From NCBI GenBank assembly GCA_001701065.1, contig DAAL01000056.1, positions 1-21,942 on the forward strand: 21,942 bases of DNA, given 5' to 3'. How positions within the stretch are numbered: position 1 is the first letter of the stretch; each line of letters starts with the position of its first letter. The position numbers and the translations under genes were made by a program. The DNA is from Bacteroidales bacterium GP4. GTDB taxonomy: Bacteria > Bacteroidota > Bacteroidia > Bacteroidales > Muribaculaceae. Positions 14,063 to 21,942 of this stretch are shown here, one piece after another. The notes below the pieces were generated by a model, which worked only from the letters and a program-made list of their open reading frames with translations, was not told the DNA's origin and ran no database searches.

Positions 14063-15967
14063 TTACTGGAATGCCACGGGGAAAGTGAATACAATCTTAC
14101 ATCCGTCAGTGTAAGTGGGGTCGATTTTTATTTCGCCATGCATGTTTTTCGCCACATTACGGCATATCGACAATCCGAGACCTGCTCCTTTGGAGAAATG
14201 GTTGAGTTTAACGAACCGGTCAAATACTGACTCCTGCTCGTTAAGCGGAATGCCGGGTCCGGTGTCGGTCACGGTAATTCGTATGGTATTGCCGTCATCG
14301 ATTGATTCGCACCGAAGAACTACTTTACCCTTCTCGGTAAATTTGAATGCATTGTCGAGCATATTGGTGACAAGCGACAGCAACAACGGACGAGGCACTG
14401 TAATCGACCGCTCGTTATGCCACGGAACGAAGTCAAATTCCACCCCAGGCTTCTTCTCTTCCTTCACCTGATCTATTGCCTGGTAGCAAAGTTCATTGAT
14501 AGAGCACATAGCTTTCTCGCCTGTCACGCCCGAGTCAAGCGCAGCCACTTCCATCACATCATTCACAATCTTCAGAAAGTAGTCGCTATTGCTTTTTATG
14601 AGGTTGGCGTATTTCTTCATGGAACTGTCAGCCGACTTGGAGATGATTTCGGAGAAACCCACAATGGCGTTAAGCGGAGTGCGAATCTCGTGGCTGATAT
14701 TCTGAAGGAACAAAGTTTTCAGCTTGTTGGCGCTTTCAGCGTTCTCTTTAGCCACCTGAAGCTCCTCGCTCTGTTTCTGCAGTTCTTTGCGTAGACGCTC
14801 TATTCTTCTTATGTGGTAAAAAGCGATAAGCAGACATATAACCAAAAGCACGAATACCACCACAACCCACCATATAATACTCTCGTATTCTTTTAATGGA
14901 GATACAGGGCTGTTGATAAATTCGGCATCTTTGGGAAGAATACTACGGTCAATATTCAATGAATCCAACCGGCGGGAGTCAAAGACGTACCGCACATCTA
15001 CAATATTGATATCCTTTTTAGATTGTACCCTGCCTGAATCAAGATAGGCTATGCAAGCATCGGCAAGTTCCGCACCTAAATTATGGTAAGCGGGAATCAA
15101 TCCTCCGATAGCCCAGTGTCCGAGACCCACACTACTCATGGTCACGACCGGCAATTCGGGATTAGCCTCCCTAAGCACATGGGTCGTGCTTCCTATAACA
15201 TAGTCATTGGAACTGTCAACTCGCCATGTTCCGCAGAACAATGCGGTGTTTTCCGGGATATTGGCTATTTCGAGGTCCACATCTTTAAACGTCAACGAGC
15301 GTCCGTCAAGATAGCCGAACTTGTAGTCAGGGTATTTATACTCCTTGCTCCTTATCCATGCCTGTAGGCTCACTCCGCCGAATGTATTGTCGGTCAGGAA
15401 CATGATAGAATTGATGTCAGGATATAGCTTCTTCATCAACTCTATATTCTCACGAATCTTATATTCGTAGACTATTCCGCCCACAATGTTGAAATCATTG
15501 AAGTCATTTCGGATATCCTTGGATTCCGGCAGCCATGTGCGTACATCAACGCTGTCCGACGGCAAAATCACCGTGTTTCGCGACACCATGGCGCACATTG
15601 AAGGCAATGACTTATATTCGGGATTAGTTTGTGACAGATAAGCGCTCCAGGCTTCCTGCCCGAGAAATATGACTAACGCCGGACGGTCCAGTCCCCGATA
15701 TTTGGATAGAATGTCGGCTAACCGTTGCTTCCACTCCCGTGCTTCGGGAAGGTTGTTGCAGTTCATATTTTCCACCGATACACGGACATTGACATCTTTT
15801 GACCGCAGTTCAGCCATAAATGTCTTTAGGTTCTCCGATACGGCATAAGTGTCCGGATTGTAGGAAGAGACAATAAGTATAGTCTCTTCGCCGGATTCAA
15901 TAGCTGATATGGTATTGGAAAAGCTCAAAATAAGAGCTAAAATCAATATTAAATTGCGCAATAGCAT
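14063..15967 (-). CDS. Membrane sensor histidine kinase with periplasmic binding-protein-like domain
   Basis: This 634-residue protein has a hydrophobic signal segment (2-22) and a periplasmic domain (about 25-360) with alternating strands and helices (ILIVSSYNPDTYAVSENL, ALVIFLGQEAW, IMFLTDNTFGG). That domain resembles the ABC-transporter substrate-binding-like sensor fold. A membrane helix (364-384) and a charged coiled coil (about 386-415) follow. The HisKA domain has phospho-acceptor His426 in SHEIRTPLNAIVGF. The ATPase domain has its N box (NMLDNAFKF, 535-543), G1 (DTGPGIP, 568-574), F box (FDRF, 582-585) and G2 (GAGLGLS, 594-600). There is no receiver domain at the C-terminus and no response regulator gene next door, so it is an orphan kinase here. 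It is monocistronic, with a -7 element at 15992-15999 and a strong terminator. The ligand is unknown. Confidence 0.92.
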   Translation of the reverse strand: MLLRNLILILALILSFSNTISAIESGEETILIVSSYNPDTYAVSENLKTFMAELRSKDVNVRVSVENMNCNNLPEAREWKQRLADILSKYRGLDRPALVIFLGQEAWSAYLSQTNPEYKSLPSMCAMVSRNTVILPSDSVDVRTWLPESKDIRNDFNDFNIVGGIVYEYKIRENIELMKKLYPDINSIMFLTDNTFGGVSLQAWIRSKEYKYPDYKFGYLDGRSLTFKDVDLEIANIPENTALFCGTWRVDSSNDYVIGSTTHVLREANPELPVVTMSSVGLGHWAIGGLIPAYHNLGAELADACIAYLDSGRVQSKKDINIVDVRYVFDSRRLDSLNIDRSILPKDAEFINSPVSPLKEYESIIWWVVVVFVLLVICLLIAFYHIRRIERLRKELQKQSEELQVAKENAESANKLKTLFLQNISHEIRTPLNAIVGFSEIISKSADSSMKKYANLIKSNSDYFLKIVNDVMEVAALDSGVTGEKAMCSINELCYQAIDQVKEEKKPGVEFDFVPWHNERSITVPRPLLLSLVTNMLDNAFKFTEKGKVVLRCESIDDGNTIRITVTDTGPGIPLNEQESVFDRFVKLNHFSKGAGLGLSICRNVAKNMHGEIKIDPTYTDGCKIVFTFPVAFQ

Positions 15968-15991
15968 AGATCCAGTTTAAATTTACACTTG

Positions 15992-15999
15992 CAAATTTA
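15992..15999 (-). promoter_or_regulatory. Probable -7 element of the histidine kinase gene
   Basis: TAAATTTG on the minus strand matches TAnnTTTG and lies 24 bases before the ATG. No TTG was found at the usual -33 distance. Confidence 0.5.
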
Positions 16000-16132
16000 G
16001 CAAATATTGACTGAATTTACTCACATCTAAAAGCCCACTTTTCGCAATTAACTTATATTAACCAAAACTTAGCGGCAAGTACGCTTCTAAATGTTAAATC
16101 TTAATTATGGAAAAATTTCAATATATCAGCAA

Positions 16133-16879
16133 TCACTTTATAACTCCAAATCCCCTGCGCCTTAAAGCGTCAAGGACGTTAAAGCTCATAGCTTCCCGGT
16201 AATAGCCTATTATATGCCCCGCCCAGTCGTTATCAGTCTGAGTGCCGCTTCTTGAGCCGTTATATTCGCGGATAATCCTGTCATAGTCCATAAGTTCGGG
16301 AACCATGTTGTCCTGACGGTATTCATTCTTGAACACTAACAGGTTTACAGGCTGCTTGGGCTTCAAATCGGGCATCTCGCGCGGAACCCCTATCGCCAGA
16401 CCGCACACCACAAATACTTTCTGTGGCAGCTTCATCAGTTTAGCCAACGCTTCCGGAGCCGCAGTACGTGCATAGCCTATAGGGCAAGTGCCGAGACCGC
16501 ATGATTCAGCGGCAGTCAAAGCGTTCATCATCGCTAAAGTCGCATCAATTATCCCCACTATGACACCATCGGCAGTAAGCGGGAAATCGGGCATATCAAG
16601 AAATTTAGTGTCGGCAAGCTGAGAGATTTTATTATAGTCAGCGCAGAACAATAAGAAATGCTTACAGGTCTTTATCTGTTTCTGACCGGTAAGTTCGTAT
16701 ATCTTTTCCTTCGTGGGCTGATCATCGACATCAATGACACAGAATTGTTGACCATTGTAGCTCGTGGGAGTGTTTTGGATAGCTTTATATATGAAATCCA
16801 TTACATCCTCACTGATATCATCTCTCTCATAGCGACGAATACTGCGCCTATCTAATAGTGTAGTCTTTACATCTTTCAT
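16133..16879 (-). CDS. Nitroreductase-family FMN oxidoreductase (NfsA-like)
   Basis: This 248-residue flavoprotein is probably an NAD(P)H-dependent reductase of nitro compounds, quinones or flavins. The family start DRRSIRRYERDDI (10-22) supplies the basic residues that hold the FMN phosphate, and PTSYNGQQF (37-45) is the second FMN-contact motif. The SCGLGTCPIGY motif and the C-terminal extension past the core fold give it the NfsA-like length (about 240-250 residues). It lies 72 bases downstream of the DUF6377 gene on the same strand, with no promoter consensus or terminator in the gap, so it may be read from that gene's promoter. No signal peptide, so cytoplasmic. The physiological substrate is unknown. 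Confidence 0.88.
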   Translation of the reverse strand: MKDVKTTLLDRRSIRRYERDDISEDVMDFIYKAIQNTPTSYNGQQFCVIDVDDQPTKEKIYELTGQKQIKTCKHFLLFCADYNKISQLADTKFLDMPDFPLTADGVIVGIIDATLAMMNALTAAESCGLGTCPIGYARTAAPEALAKLMKLPQKVFVVCGLAIGVPREMPDLKPKQPVNLLVFKNEYRQDNMVPELMDYDRIIREYNGSRSGTQTDNDWAGHIIGYYREAMSFNVLDALRRRGFGVIK

Positions 16880-16951
16880 ATTTCTTGATAATTATGTGAC
16901 AAAATGATGTTTTTAATGGTACAACACATCACCGGCAATAAAGTTCACACT

Positions 16952-18562
16952 TTATTTCAGATTATCCGGTTCTTGCTTGTCACGGTAACGAATGTTCATG
17001 ACATCTTTTTCAAAAGTGTCACGGTTTATAGCCCGGTTTTTAAGCTTATTACGGTAAGTGTAGATGGTATTGAGAGAATAATTTAGCACCTCTGCTATTT
17101 TGGAACTGTCAGTCACCCCAAGACGCATGAAAGCCAATATCCTTAAATCGGTGTTAAGCTTCTCATTCGGTTTAAGCGTTATCTTTTCATTTTCGTGCAG
17201 CAGGTCATTCACATCATCCACGAAATTAGGGTAAATGTGAAGGAAAGCGTCGTCAAATGTATCGTAGAAGTTTTTGCTTTGCCCTTCCACAAATCTCCCC
17301 GACTTGGCAAGCTTATACAGTTCATCGACATGCCCCGTGGAAATCTTACGCGCGGTAATGCTGCAAAGCTCCTTCAATTGATTCATGTACACCGTGCACA
17401 GGTTTAGGAACTGGCTCATGTAGACCTCCTTGGTCCGGTTGGCTGATTCAAGAGTAACTTGAAGCCGCTGCATCTTGTCCATCTGCTTATACAGTTTCAG
17501 CAGCACACCGACAAGGACCACCACGAGAATCAATGACAGCGACAGCACAAACACAAGCCTCTGCCTCCCTCGTTCCAGCGCATCCCTGTTGGCTGCCGAA
17601 ATCACAGGAAGAGCCTCGGTGGTTTGCGTCAGGCGCATCAAGGCATTACATTCCACAGCATTCGACAGAGCCACATTAAGATACATGTAAGCGCGGTTTA
17701 TATCCCCTTCATCGTACAAAGCCATTCCAAGCTCCTGAAGCGATACCACTTCGCGGGTAGCCGAGATGACATCGGCTATTGCCGAAACGGCAAGGTAATA
17801 GAAATGCTCCTCCCTGGAATTGTTTATATCGGCTATTCTCCCGAGGATGTTGGCTGAACGCGCAGCCAGGTTTGATTTAGGATCGACCGTCTCAAACACT
17901 TTCGTAAGCAGAACCTTTGCAGTCACATAATCTCCGCTAAGGAAAGCATACTCTCCCTTGGTGTGCATGTACAGCAACGATGAATCAGGCAAAATCTTAA
18001 GAAGCTCCGATTGCATCGCCATTATCTTTTCTTTCCACTTATTATAGTCAGGATATTTCACATAGAAAGCCGCCACATAACTGTACATCTGCCGTCCTGC
18101 CTCAAGTGCCTCGATACGCTGCGGTGTCGGCAGCGAGTCCAGGTTTATGGTCTCGAATTCACTCACTGCATTCACCATAAACCCTGCGGCAGGAAGCGTG
18201 GCGAGTTTCTTCATCTGAAATGTGACTTTATAATAGGGATTATTGAGCATTTCGCCCATAGCTTCCCCTCGCCAGTAATATATCAGGGCTGAGTCGGTGA
18301 GATAACCTGAATAGCGGTTGCCAAGCTCAAGCAGCACATTGAAGTAACGGTTATCGACGGTATCGCATGAATTAAGCACATTCTTGATGGAATCAATCGC
18401 TTCTTGCCGTTTATTGACATATGCATCCCTGTTGGACAGTTCTTTATCAAGGATTGCGAGTGTGCGGCTCACCGTCTTATCGGTTATACGGGACTCCGCT
18501 TTTCCTGAAAACGCACAGAAAAAGGCAATGACAAAAAACAGAAGTCCTATTATTTTCGACAT
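16952..18562 (-). CDS. DUF6377 membrane-anchored regulator with C-terminal helix-turn-helix
   Basis: This 536-residue protein matches Bacteroidetes DUF6377 proteins in architecture. It has a signal segment (about 4-20). A helical, TPR-like periplasmic region (about 25-325) shows paired-helix spacing such as LLELGNRYSGYLTDSALIYY. A membrane helix (335-357) and coiled coil (358-380) follow. The cytoplasmic part ends in a LuxR-like helix-turn-helix at about 472-510 (MRLGVTDSSKIAEVLNYSLN, then TIYTYRNKLKNRA). This topology suggests a one-component regulator: the sensor faces the periplasm and the DNA-binding unit stays tethered to the inner membrane. It is divergent from an AraC-type gene (132-base gap) and upstream of the nitroreductase. 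A -7 element (18583-18590) lies 20 bases before its ATG. DNA binding and targets are inferred. Confidence 0.85.
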   Translation of the reverse strand: MSKIIGLLFFVIAFFCAFSGKAESRITDKTVSRTLAILDKELSNRDAYVNKRQEAIDSIKNVLNSCDTVDNRYFNVLLELGNRYSGYLTDSALIYYWRGEAMGEMLNNPYYKVTFQMKKLATLPAAGFMVNAVSEFETINLDSLPTPQRIEALEAGRQMYSYVAAFYVKYPDYNKWKEKIMAMQSELLKILPDSSLLYMHTKGEYAFLSGDYVTAKVLLTKVFETVDPKSNLAARSANILGRIADINNSREEHFYYLAVSAIADVISATREVVSLQELGMALYDEGDINRAYMYLNVALSNAVECNALMRLTQTTEALPVISAANRDALERGRQRLVFVLSLSLILVVVLVGVLLKLYKQMDKMQRLQVTLESANRTKEVYMSQFLNLCTVYMNQLKELCSITARKISTGHVDELYKLAKSGRFVEGQSKNFYDTFDDAFLHIYPNFVDDVNDLLHENEKITLKPNEKLNTDLRILAFMRLGVTDSSKIAEVLNYSLNTIYTYRNKLKNRAINRDTFEKDVMNIRYRDKQEPDNLK

Positions 18563-18582
18563 AACAAATGCACTGTATGTGA

Positions 18583-18590
18583 CAAAGATA
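18583..18590 (-). promoter_or_regulatory. -7 element of the DUF6377 gene
   Basis: TATCTTTG on the minus strand matches TAnnTTTG, 20 bases before the ATG. The expected -33 TTG was not found, which fits a promoter that needs an activator. Confidence 0.6.
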
Positions 18591-18661
18591 CAAAAAATGG
18601 AGATATTTTTAAGAATATAGTTTTATTTTTCTTATTTTATTTCAATATCTAATAATTTGAT

Positions 18662-18669
18662 TATATTTG
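18662..18669 (+). promoter_or_regulatory. -7 element of the AraC-type gene
   Basis: TATATTTG matches TAnnTTTG, 25 bases before the ATG at 18695. No TTG was found at -33. It is back to back with the DUF6377 promoter; the 71 bases between the two -7 elements are very AT-rich. Confidence 0.6.
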
Positions 18670-18694
18670 CAGACTGAAATTTGAACAATCAAGA

Positions 18695-19573
18695 ATGGAT
18701 ATTGCTACTTACGATAAGATTCCTAACACATCGTCCATTGCGTCCTACATTGAAAACATCGCAGTATTCGACAATCTGGACAATGTAAAATACCTGAAGC
18801 TACCCGCGAAGATCGATTTCTTCCTTTCAATCTTGTGCGAGAGAGGAAATATCAGCATTAACTACGACAACTCATCGGTGACCCTCACTTCCAACTGTCT
18901 TGTGGTGATGAGGGCCGGACATGTCATCAACTCTTACCACTCATCGCCCGACTTCAAAGGGCATTGCATAGTGGTAAGCGCGCAAGTGCTCGACGAAACA
19001 GCTACGGCATTGTCGAAAATTCTCCCCTACATAGCAGGAATTAAAGAGAACCCTAAAATCCAGCTGACATCGAAAGAAGTGGCGGTACAGATAGAATTGT
19101 GCAATATGCTGCGCTCCAAAGCCTATTCTCAGGGACACTCTTATCAGAAGGAAGTAATAAGAGGTATAGTGGAAGCTCTTTTTTATGAGACACTGGGACT
19201 GTACAACGATTACTTTTCTTCCGACATCCAAGCTGCTTCGCTTAAACGAAGGAACGCTTTGCTGCATAGGTTTATAGAAGAAGTGGAGAAGAATTTCCGC
19301 ACTCAGCGTTCAGTGGCTTTCTATGCTAACCAACTGTGTGTAACGCCCAAATACCTTTCGGCATCGGTGAAAGAGACAAGCGGCAAAACTGCAAGCGAAT
19401 GGATTGACTCTTATGTGATTCTTGAAGCTAAGATGTTGCTCCGCAACACCGGCTTGACAGTGCAGGAAGTCAGCAATAAATTGAACTTCAACAATCAGTC
19501 GTTTTTCGGGAAATACTTCAAGCACCTCACAGGAATATCGCCCCGTAAATACCGCAATCAGCCAAATAGTTAG
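18695..19573 (+). CDS. AraC-family transcriptional regulator
   Basis: This 292-residue protein has an N-terminal cupin-like sensing region (about 15-110, including FFLSILCERGNISINYDNSS and VVMRAGHVINSYHSS). A helical linker follows, then a C-terminal AraC/XylS DNA-binding domain (about 190-288) with two helix-turn-helices. The first includes SVAFYANQLCVTPKYLSASV; the second includes VQEVSNKLNFNNQSFFGKYF, ending in the family signature FKHLTGISPRKYR. It is divergent from the DUF6377 membrane regulator, and the two AT-rich, -33-poor promoters face away from each other, which suggests joint or mutual control. The next gene, lptF-like, has its own strong promoter. The inducer is unknown. Confidence 0.92.
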   Translation: MDIATYDKIPNTSSIASYIENIAVFDNLDNVKYLKLPAKIDFFLSILCERGNISINYDNSSVTLTSNCLVVMRAGHVINSYHSSPDFKGHCIVVSAQVLDETATALSKILPYIAGIKENPKIQLTSKEVAVQIELCNMLRSKAYSQGHSYQKEVIRGIVEALFYETLGLYNDYFSSDIQAASLKRRNALLHRFIEEVEKNFRTQRSVAFYANQLCVTPKYLSASVKETSGKTASEWIDSYVILEAKMLLRNTGLTVQEVSNKLNFNNQSFFGKYFKHLTGISPRKYRNQPNS

Positions 19574-19593
19574 AATGAGCCGTTAAAATCATT

Positions 19594-19625
19594 TTTGCTC
19601 AAACAATATAATATTCGTAACTTTG
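19594..19625 (+). promoter_or_regulatory. Promoter of the LptF/LptG-like permease - ribB operon
   Basis: TTTG at 19594-19597, a 20-base spacer and TAACTTTG at 19618-19625 form a near-ideal Bacteroidetes promoter, 25 bases before the ATG at 19651. Confidence 0.85.
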
Positions 19626-19650
19626 AACTCCAAAAACTGAAATTTTACTT

Positions 19651-21579
19651 ATGTTGCGAATAAAAAGACTATATCTCTTTATGTTGCAGAGCTTCCTGCC
19701 TCTGTTTCTTATGACATTTTTCATATGTCTTTTTATCGTATTGATGCAGTTCCTCTGGAAATACATCGATGATTTGGTGGGTAAAGGACTTGAGATGAAG
19801 GTTATCGCCGAGCTATTTGTGTATGCGGCGTTGACCATGGTCCCTCTTGCGCTTCCGCTTGCCATACTGTTGGCGTCGCTCATGACGTTCGGCAATCTCG
19901 GCGAACGCTTTGAGCTTACAGCCATGAAAGCGTCGGGTGTGTCGTTGATAAAGAGCATGCGTCCGCTCATTGTCCTCATGGTATTTGTGGCTGTGGGTGC
20001 TTTCTTTTTCCAGAACAACGTCCTGCCTGTGGCGCAGACCAAGATGTGGACTCTCCTTTATTCAATGCGCCAGAAATCGCCGGAACTTGATATTCCTGAA
20101 GGTGTGTTCTACGATCAGATACCGGGATTTAACCTCTATGTGCAGGAAAAGGATGCCGAAACCGGTATATTACGTAATCTGCTTATATATAATGTGAGCA
20201 ATGGCTCGGACAACGCCACAATCATCTATGCCGACTCCGGCAAAATGACAATGACCGACGACAAAGGCCACCTTTTCCTTAAACTGTGGCACGGCGAACA
20301 GTTCGAGAACCTGCGCCAGCAAGGCATTTCGGCAAGCAATGTCCCCTATCGCCGTGAGACTTTTGACGACAAAGAAGTGCTGATAGCGTTCGATGCCAAT
20401 TTCAACCGCATGGACGAAAGCAATATGCGTAATCAGTACGTTGGGAAAAACCTTGCGGAACTGCAGGCTACAATCGATTCCGTGACCTTGCGCATTGACA
20501 GCATCGGCGACCAGTACGGCAGAACCATCAAAGAATCGCCTTATTTCGGACTCTCCTATTATAAATACAGCTACTCCAAAGAGACCGGACAAACTGCCGA
20601 AAAGCAGCGTGATGTCACTCTCGACACTCCTCTTGACATAGATTCGCTGTTCAAAGGTTCTAACCCGGCATTCTCCCGTTCTTACATAACCCAAGCTCTA
20701 TCCAAAGCACGCCGCATAAAGCAGGACTATGAATTTAAATCCCTCTCCATGGCTGACGACCGCAAGACCATCAGGCGGCACGGCATAGAGATGACAAGAA
20801 AATACACCCTCTCAGCGGCATGTATAGTGTTCTTCTTCATCGGTGCCCCATTGGGTGCGATTATCCGAAAGGGAGGATTGGGAATGCCGTTGATTATATC
20901 TGTGTTCCTGTTCATCTTCTATTATATTATCGACAACACCGGTTACAAGATGGCTCGTGAAGGGCACGTCGAAGTGTGGGAAGGCATCTGGCTCTCCACC
21001 TTTGTCCTGCTCCCGTTAGGCATATTCTTCACCTATAAAGCTGTGAACGACTCCACCGTGTTCAACCGCGACGCTTATGTCAACTTCTTCCGCAAGATAT
21101 TCGGCAAGGGCGAGACCCGTAAGCTGGAACTGAAGGAAGTTGTGATGGAAGAAGTGGACATTCCCGTTGCCATCGACATGATTTCAAGGCTGATGGAACG
21201 TTGCAGCAGCTTCCTGCAGGAATACAAACAACGACAGTCCTATATACAGTACTGGACCAAAGGCTACGACCGCCGAAAGATACGTGCTATCAGTGCCGAC
21301 TTGGAGCACACCGTGTCCTACATGTCCAACTCCCGAAACCGCATAATAGTGCTTAAGCTTATGGAGCTTCCTATCATGAAAAGTCTTTGGCTGTATCATC
21401 CCACCGGACTTAAATGGGTGGCTTGGACCTTCATCATACTATTCCCCATAGGGCTACCGCTGTATCTGTTCGGCATAAGGAGCCAAGCTAACCTAAAAGA
21501 AGAAATTGAGCATATAAATACCACCAGTAATGAACTCATAGCTTTGCTAAAGGTTAATACTGATGACATAACTGCATAA
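19651..21579 (+). CDS. LptF/LptG-family LPS-export permease with long C-terminal extension
   Basis: This 642-residue inner-membrane protein fits LptF/LptG, which with LptB extracts lipopolysaccharide for transport to the outer membrane. Membrane helices lie at about 9-34, 55-80 and 103-124. A periplasmic beta-jellyroll-like region (about 130-380) follows, then helices at 385-405, 411-430 and 446-464. The segment [21 protein letters not shown] (86-106) is the cytoplasmic coupling region typical of YjgP/YjgQ proteins. E. coli LptF and LptG are about 360 residues. Here the periplasmic region is longer, and about 180 extra residues follow helix six, with a seventh hydrophobic helix at about 587-607. 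It has its own promoter, and ribB follows after 11 bases. LptF versus LptG cannot be decided from sequence alone. Confidence 0.88.
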   Translation: MLRIKRLYLFMLQSFLPLFLMTFFICLFIVLMQFLWKYIDDLVGKGLEMKVIAELFVYAALTMVPLALPLAILLASLMTFGNLGERFELTAMKASGVSLIKSMRPLIVLMVFVAVGAFFFQNNVLPVAQTKMWTLLYSMRQKSPELDIPEGVFYDQIPGFNLYVQEKDAETGILRNLLIYNVSNGSDNATIIYADSGKMTMTDDKGHLFLKLWHGEQFENLRQQGISASNVPYRRETFDDKEVLIAFDANFNRMDESNMRNQYVGKNLAELQATIDSVTLRIDSIGDQYGRTIKESPYFGLSYYKYSYSKETGQTAEKQRDVTLDTPLDIDSLFKGSNPAFSRSYITQALSKARRIKQDYEFKSLSMADDRKTIRRHGIEMTRKYTLSAACIVFFFIGAPLGAIIRKGGLGMPLIISVFLFIFYYIIDNTGYKMAREGHVEVWEGIWLSTFVLLPLGIFFTYKAVNDSTVFNRDAYVNFFRKIFGKGETRKLELKEVVMEEVDIPVAIDMISRLMERCSSFLQEYKQRQSYIQYWTKGYDRRKIRAISADLEHTVSYMSNSRNRIIVLKLMELPIMKSLWLYHPTGLKWVAWTFIILFPIGLPLYLFGIRSQANLKEEIEHINTTSNELIALLKVNTDDITA

Positions 21580-21590
21580 AACATCCTATT

Positions 21591-21942
21591 ATGGACACTA
21601 TAAAACTCGACACAGTAGAAGAAGCTATCAACGATTTCCGTGAAGGCAAATTTGTTGTTGTGGTTGACGACGAGGACCGCGAGAATGAAGGCGACCTCAT
21701 TGTGGCAGCCGAAAAAATAACTCCGGAGCAAGTAAACTTCATGCTGAAAAACGCAAGAGGAGTGTTATGTGCCCCTATCACTATATCAAGGGCCAAAGAA
21801 CTGGATCTTGCGCCTCAGGTGACTAATAACACTTCAGTGCTCGGAACTCCGTTCACTGTCACTGTTGACAAGCTCGAAGGATGCACCACCGGTGTTTCCA
21901 TCCATGACCGCGCGGCTACCATTCAGGCTCTCGCCGACCCCG
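21591..21942 (+). CDS. ribB: 3,4-dihydroxy-2-butanone-4-phosphate synthase (RibB or RibBA), 3' end outside window
   Basis: The ATG at 21591 opens a frame with no stop to the window end (117 complete codons). The enzyme converts ribulose 5-phosphate to the four-carbon riboflavin precursor plus formate. The metal- and substrate-binding signature [16 protein letters not shown] lies at residues 25-40. [15 protein letters not shown] and [15 protein letters not shown] follow, the latter carrying the usual active-site region of the family. Whether a GTP cyclohydrolase II (RibA) domain follows, giving a bifunctional RibBA, cannot be seen. It lies 11 bases after the LptF/LptG-like stop and no promoter lies between, so the two are probably co-transcribed. 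Confidence 0.95.
   Translation, partial: MDTIKLDTVEEAINDFREGKFVVVVDDEDRENEGDLIVAAEKITPEQVNFMLKNARGVLCAPITISRAKELDLAPQVTNNTSVLGTPFTVTVDKLEGCTTGVSIHDRAATIQALADP

Noticed and set aside
16000..16132. Gap between nitroreductase stop and kinase promoter as a possible small RNA or ORF site
   Set aside because: It is AT-rich with stops in all frames at short distance and no strong hairpin; nothing supportable was seen.
16937..16956. Hairpin over the DUF6377 stop codon
   Set aside because: 8-bp A-T-rich stem with no T-run on either strand; not a convincing terminator, though mentioned in the nitroreductase finding.
19577..19602. Possible terminator between the AraC-type gene and the LptF/LptG-like gene
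   Set aside because: Only a 5-bp GAGC/GCTC-type pairing with a long loop; the T-rich part is better explained as the -33 element of the next promoter.
20170..20694. 174-codon open frame on the minus strand
   Set aside because: It is antisense to the LptF/LptG-like gene and has no domain or promoter; it is a shadow of regular codon use.

Overview
The window looks like a Bacteroidales chromosome, most likely a gut commensal of the Muribaculaceae or a close relative; the family-level call is inference. The evidence is a cut SusC/OMP-type beta-barrel, a DUF6377 membrane regulator, a long LptF/LptG permease, a DUF1846 protein, and many promoters of the Bacteroidetes type (TTG or TTTG, about 19-20 bases, then TAnnTTTG) with no Shine-Dalgarno dependence. 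No tRNA, rRNA, CRISPR array, insertion sequence or phage gene was seen. Every gene-free gap is under 300 bases; the largest is about 229 bases (2888-3116).

Layout. (1) 1-1341 (+): the C-terminal part of an outer-membrane beta-barrel protein, cut by the window edge. (2) 1355-2887 (+): an AT-richer island with a Crp/Fnr-type regulator and a short-chain dehydrogenase, each with its own promoter signal, and a striking inverted repeat just downstream of the regulator's promoter. (3) 3077-4580 (+): a DUF1846/UPF0371 protein whose promoter lies nearly on top of its start codon, ending at a long bidirectional terminator. (4) 9500-4637 (-): a tightly packed five-gene operon, ruvX - def - ettA - (AmgK-like sugar kinase fused to a RapZ C-terminal domain) - MurU-like nucleotidyltransferase. 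It joins translation functions (deformylase, EttA) to a probable amino-sugar or peptidoglycan recycling branch and appears to start as a leaderless mRNA. (5) 13955-9495 (-): the carA-carB operon for carbamoyl phosphate, with its own promoter signal and terminator. (6) 15999-14005 (-): an orphan membrane sensor histidine kinase with a periplasmic-binding-protein-like sensor. (7) 18590-16133 (-): a DUF6377 membrane-anchored regulator followed by a nitroreductase. An AraC-family regulator is divergent from it at 18662-19573 (+). (8) 19594-21942 (+): an LptF/LptG-family permease with a large extra C-terminal part, followed 11 bases later by ribB (3,4-dihydroxy-2-butanone-4-phosphate synthase), cut by the window end.

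The most unusual item is the kinase-RapZ fusion beside a MurU-like enzyme. It suggests that amino-sugar sensing, which RapZ does through its C-terminal domain in enterobacteria, has been joined to a cell-wall sugar kinase in one polypeptide. Next in interest are the leaderless or near-leaderless promoter arrangements at ruvX and the DUF1846 gene, the inverted repeat at the Crp/Fnr promoter, and the DUF6377/AraC divergent pair.
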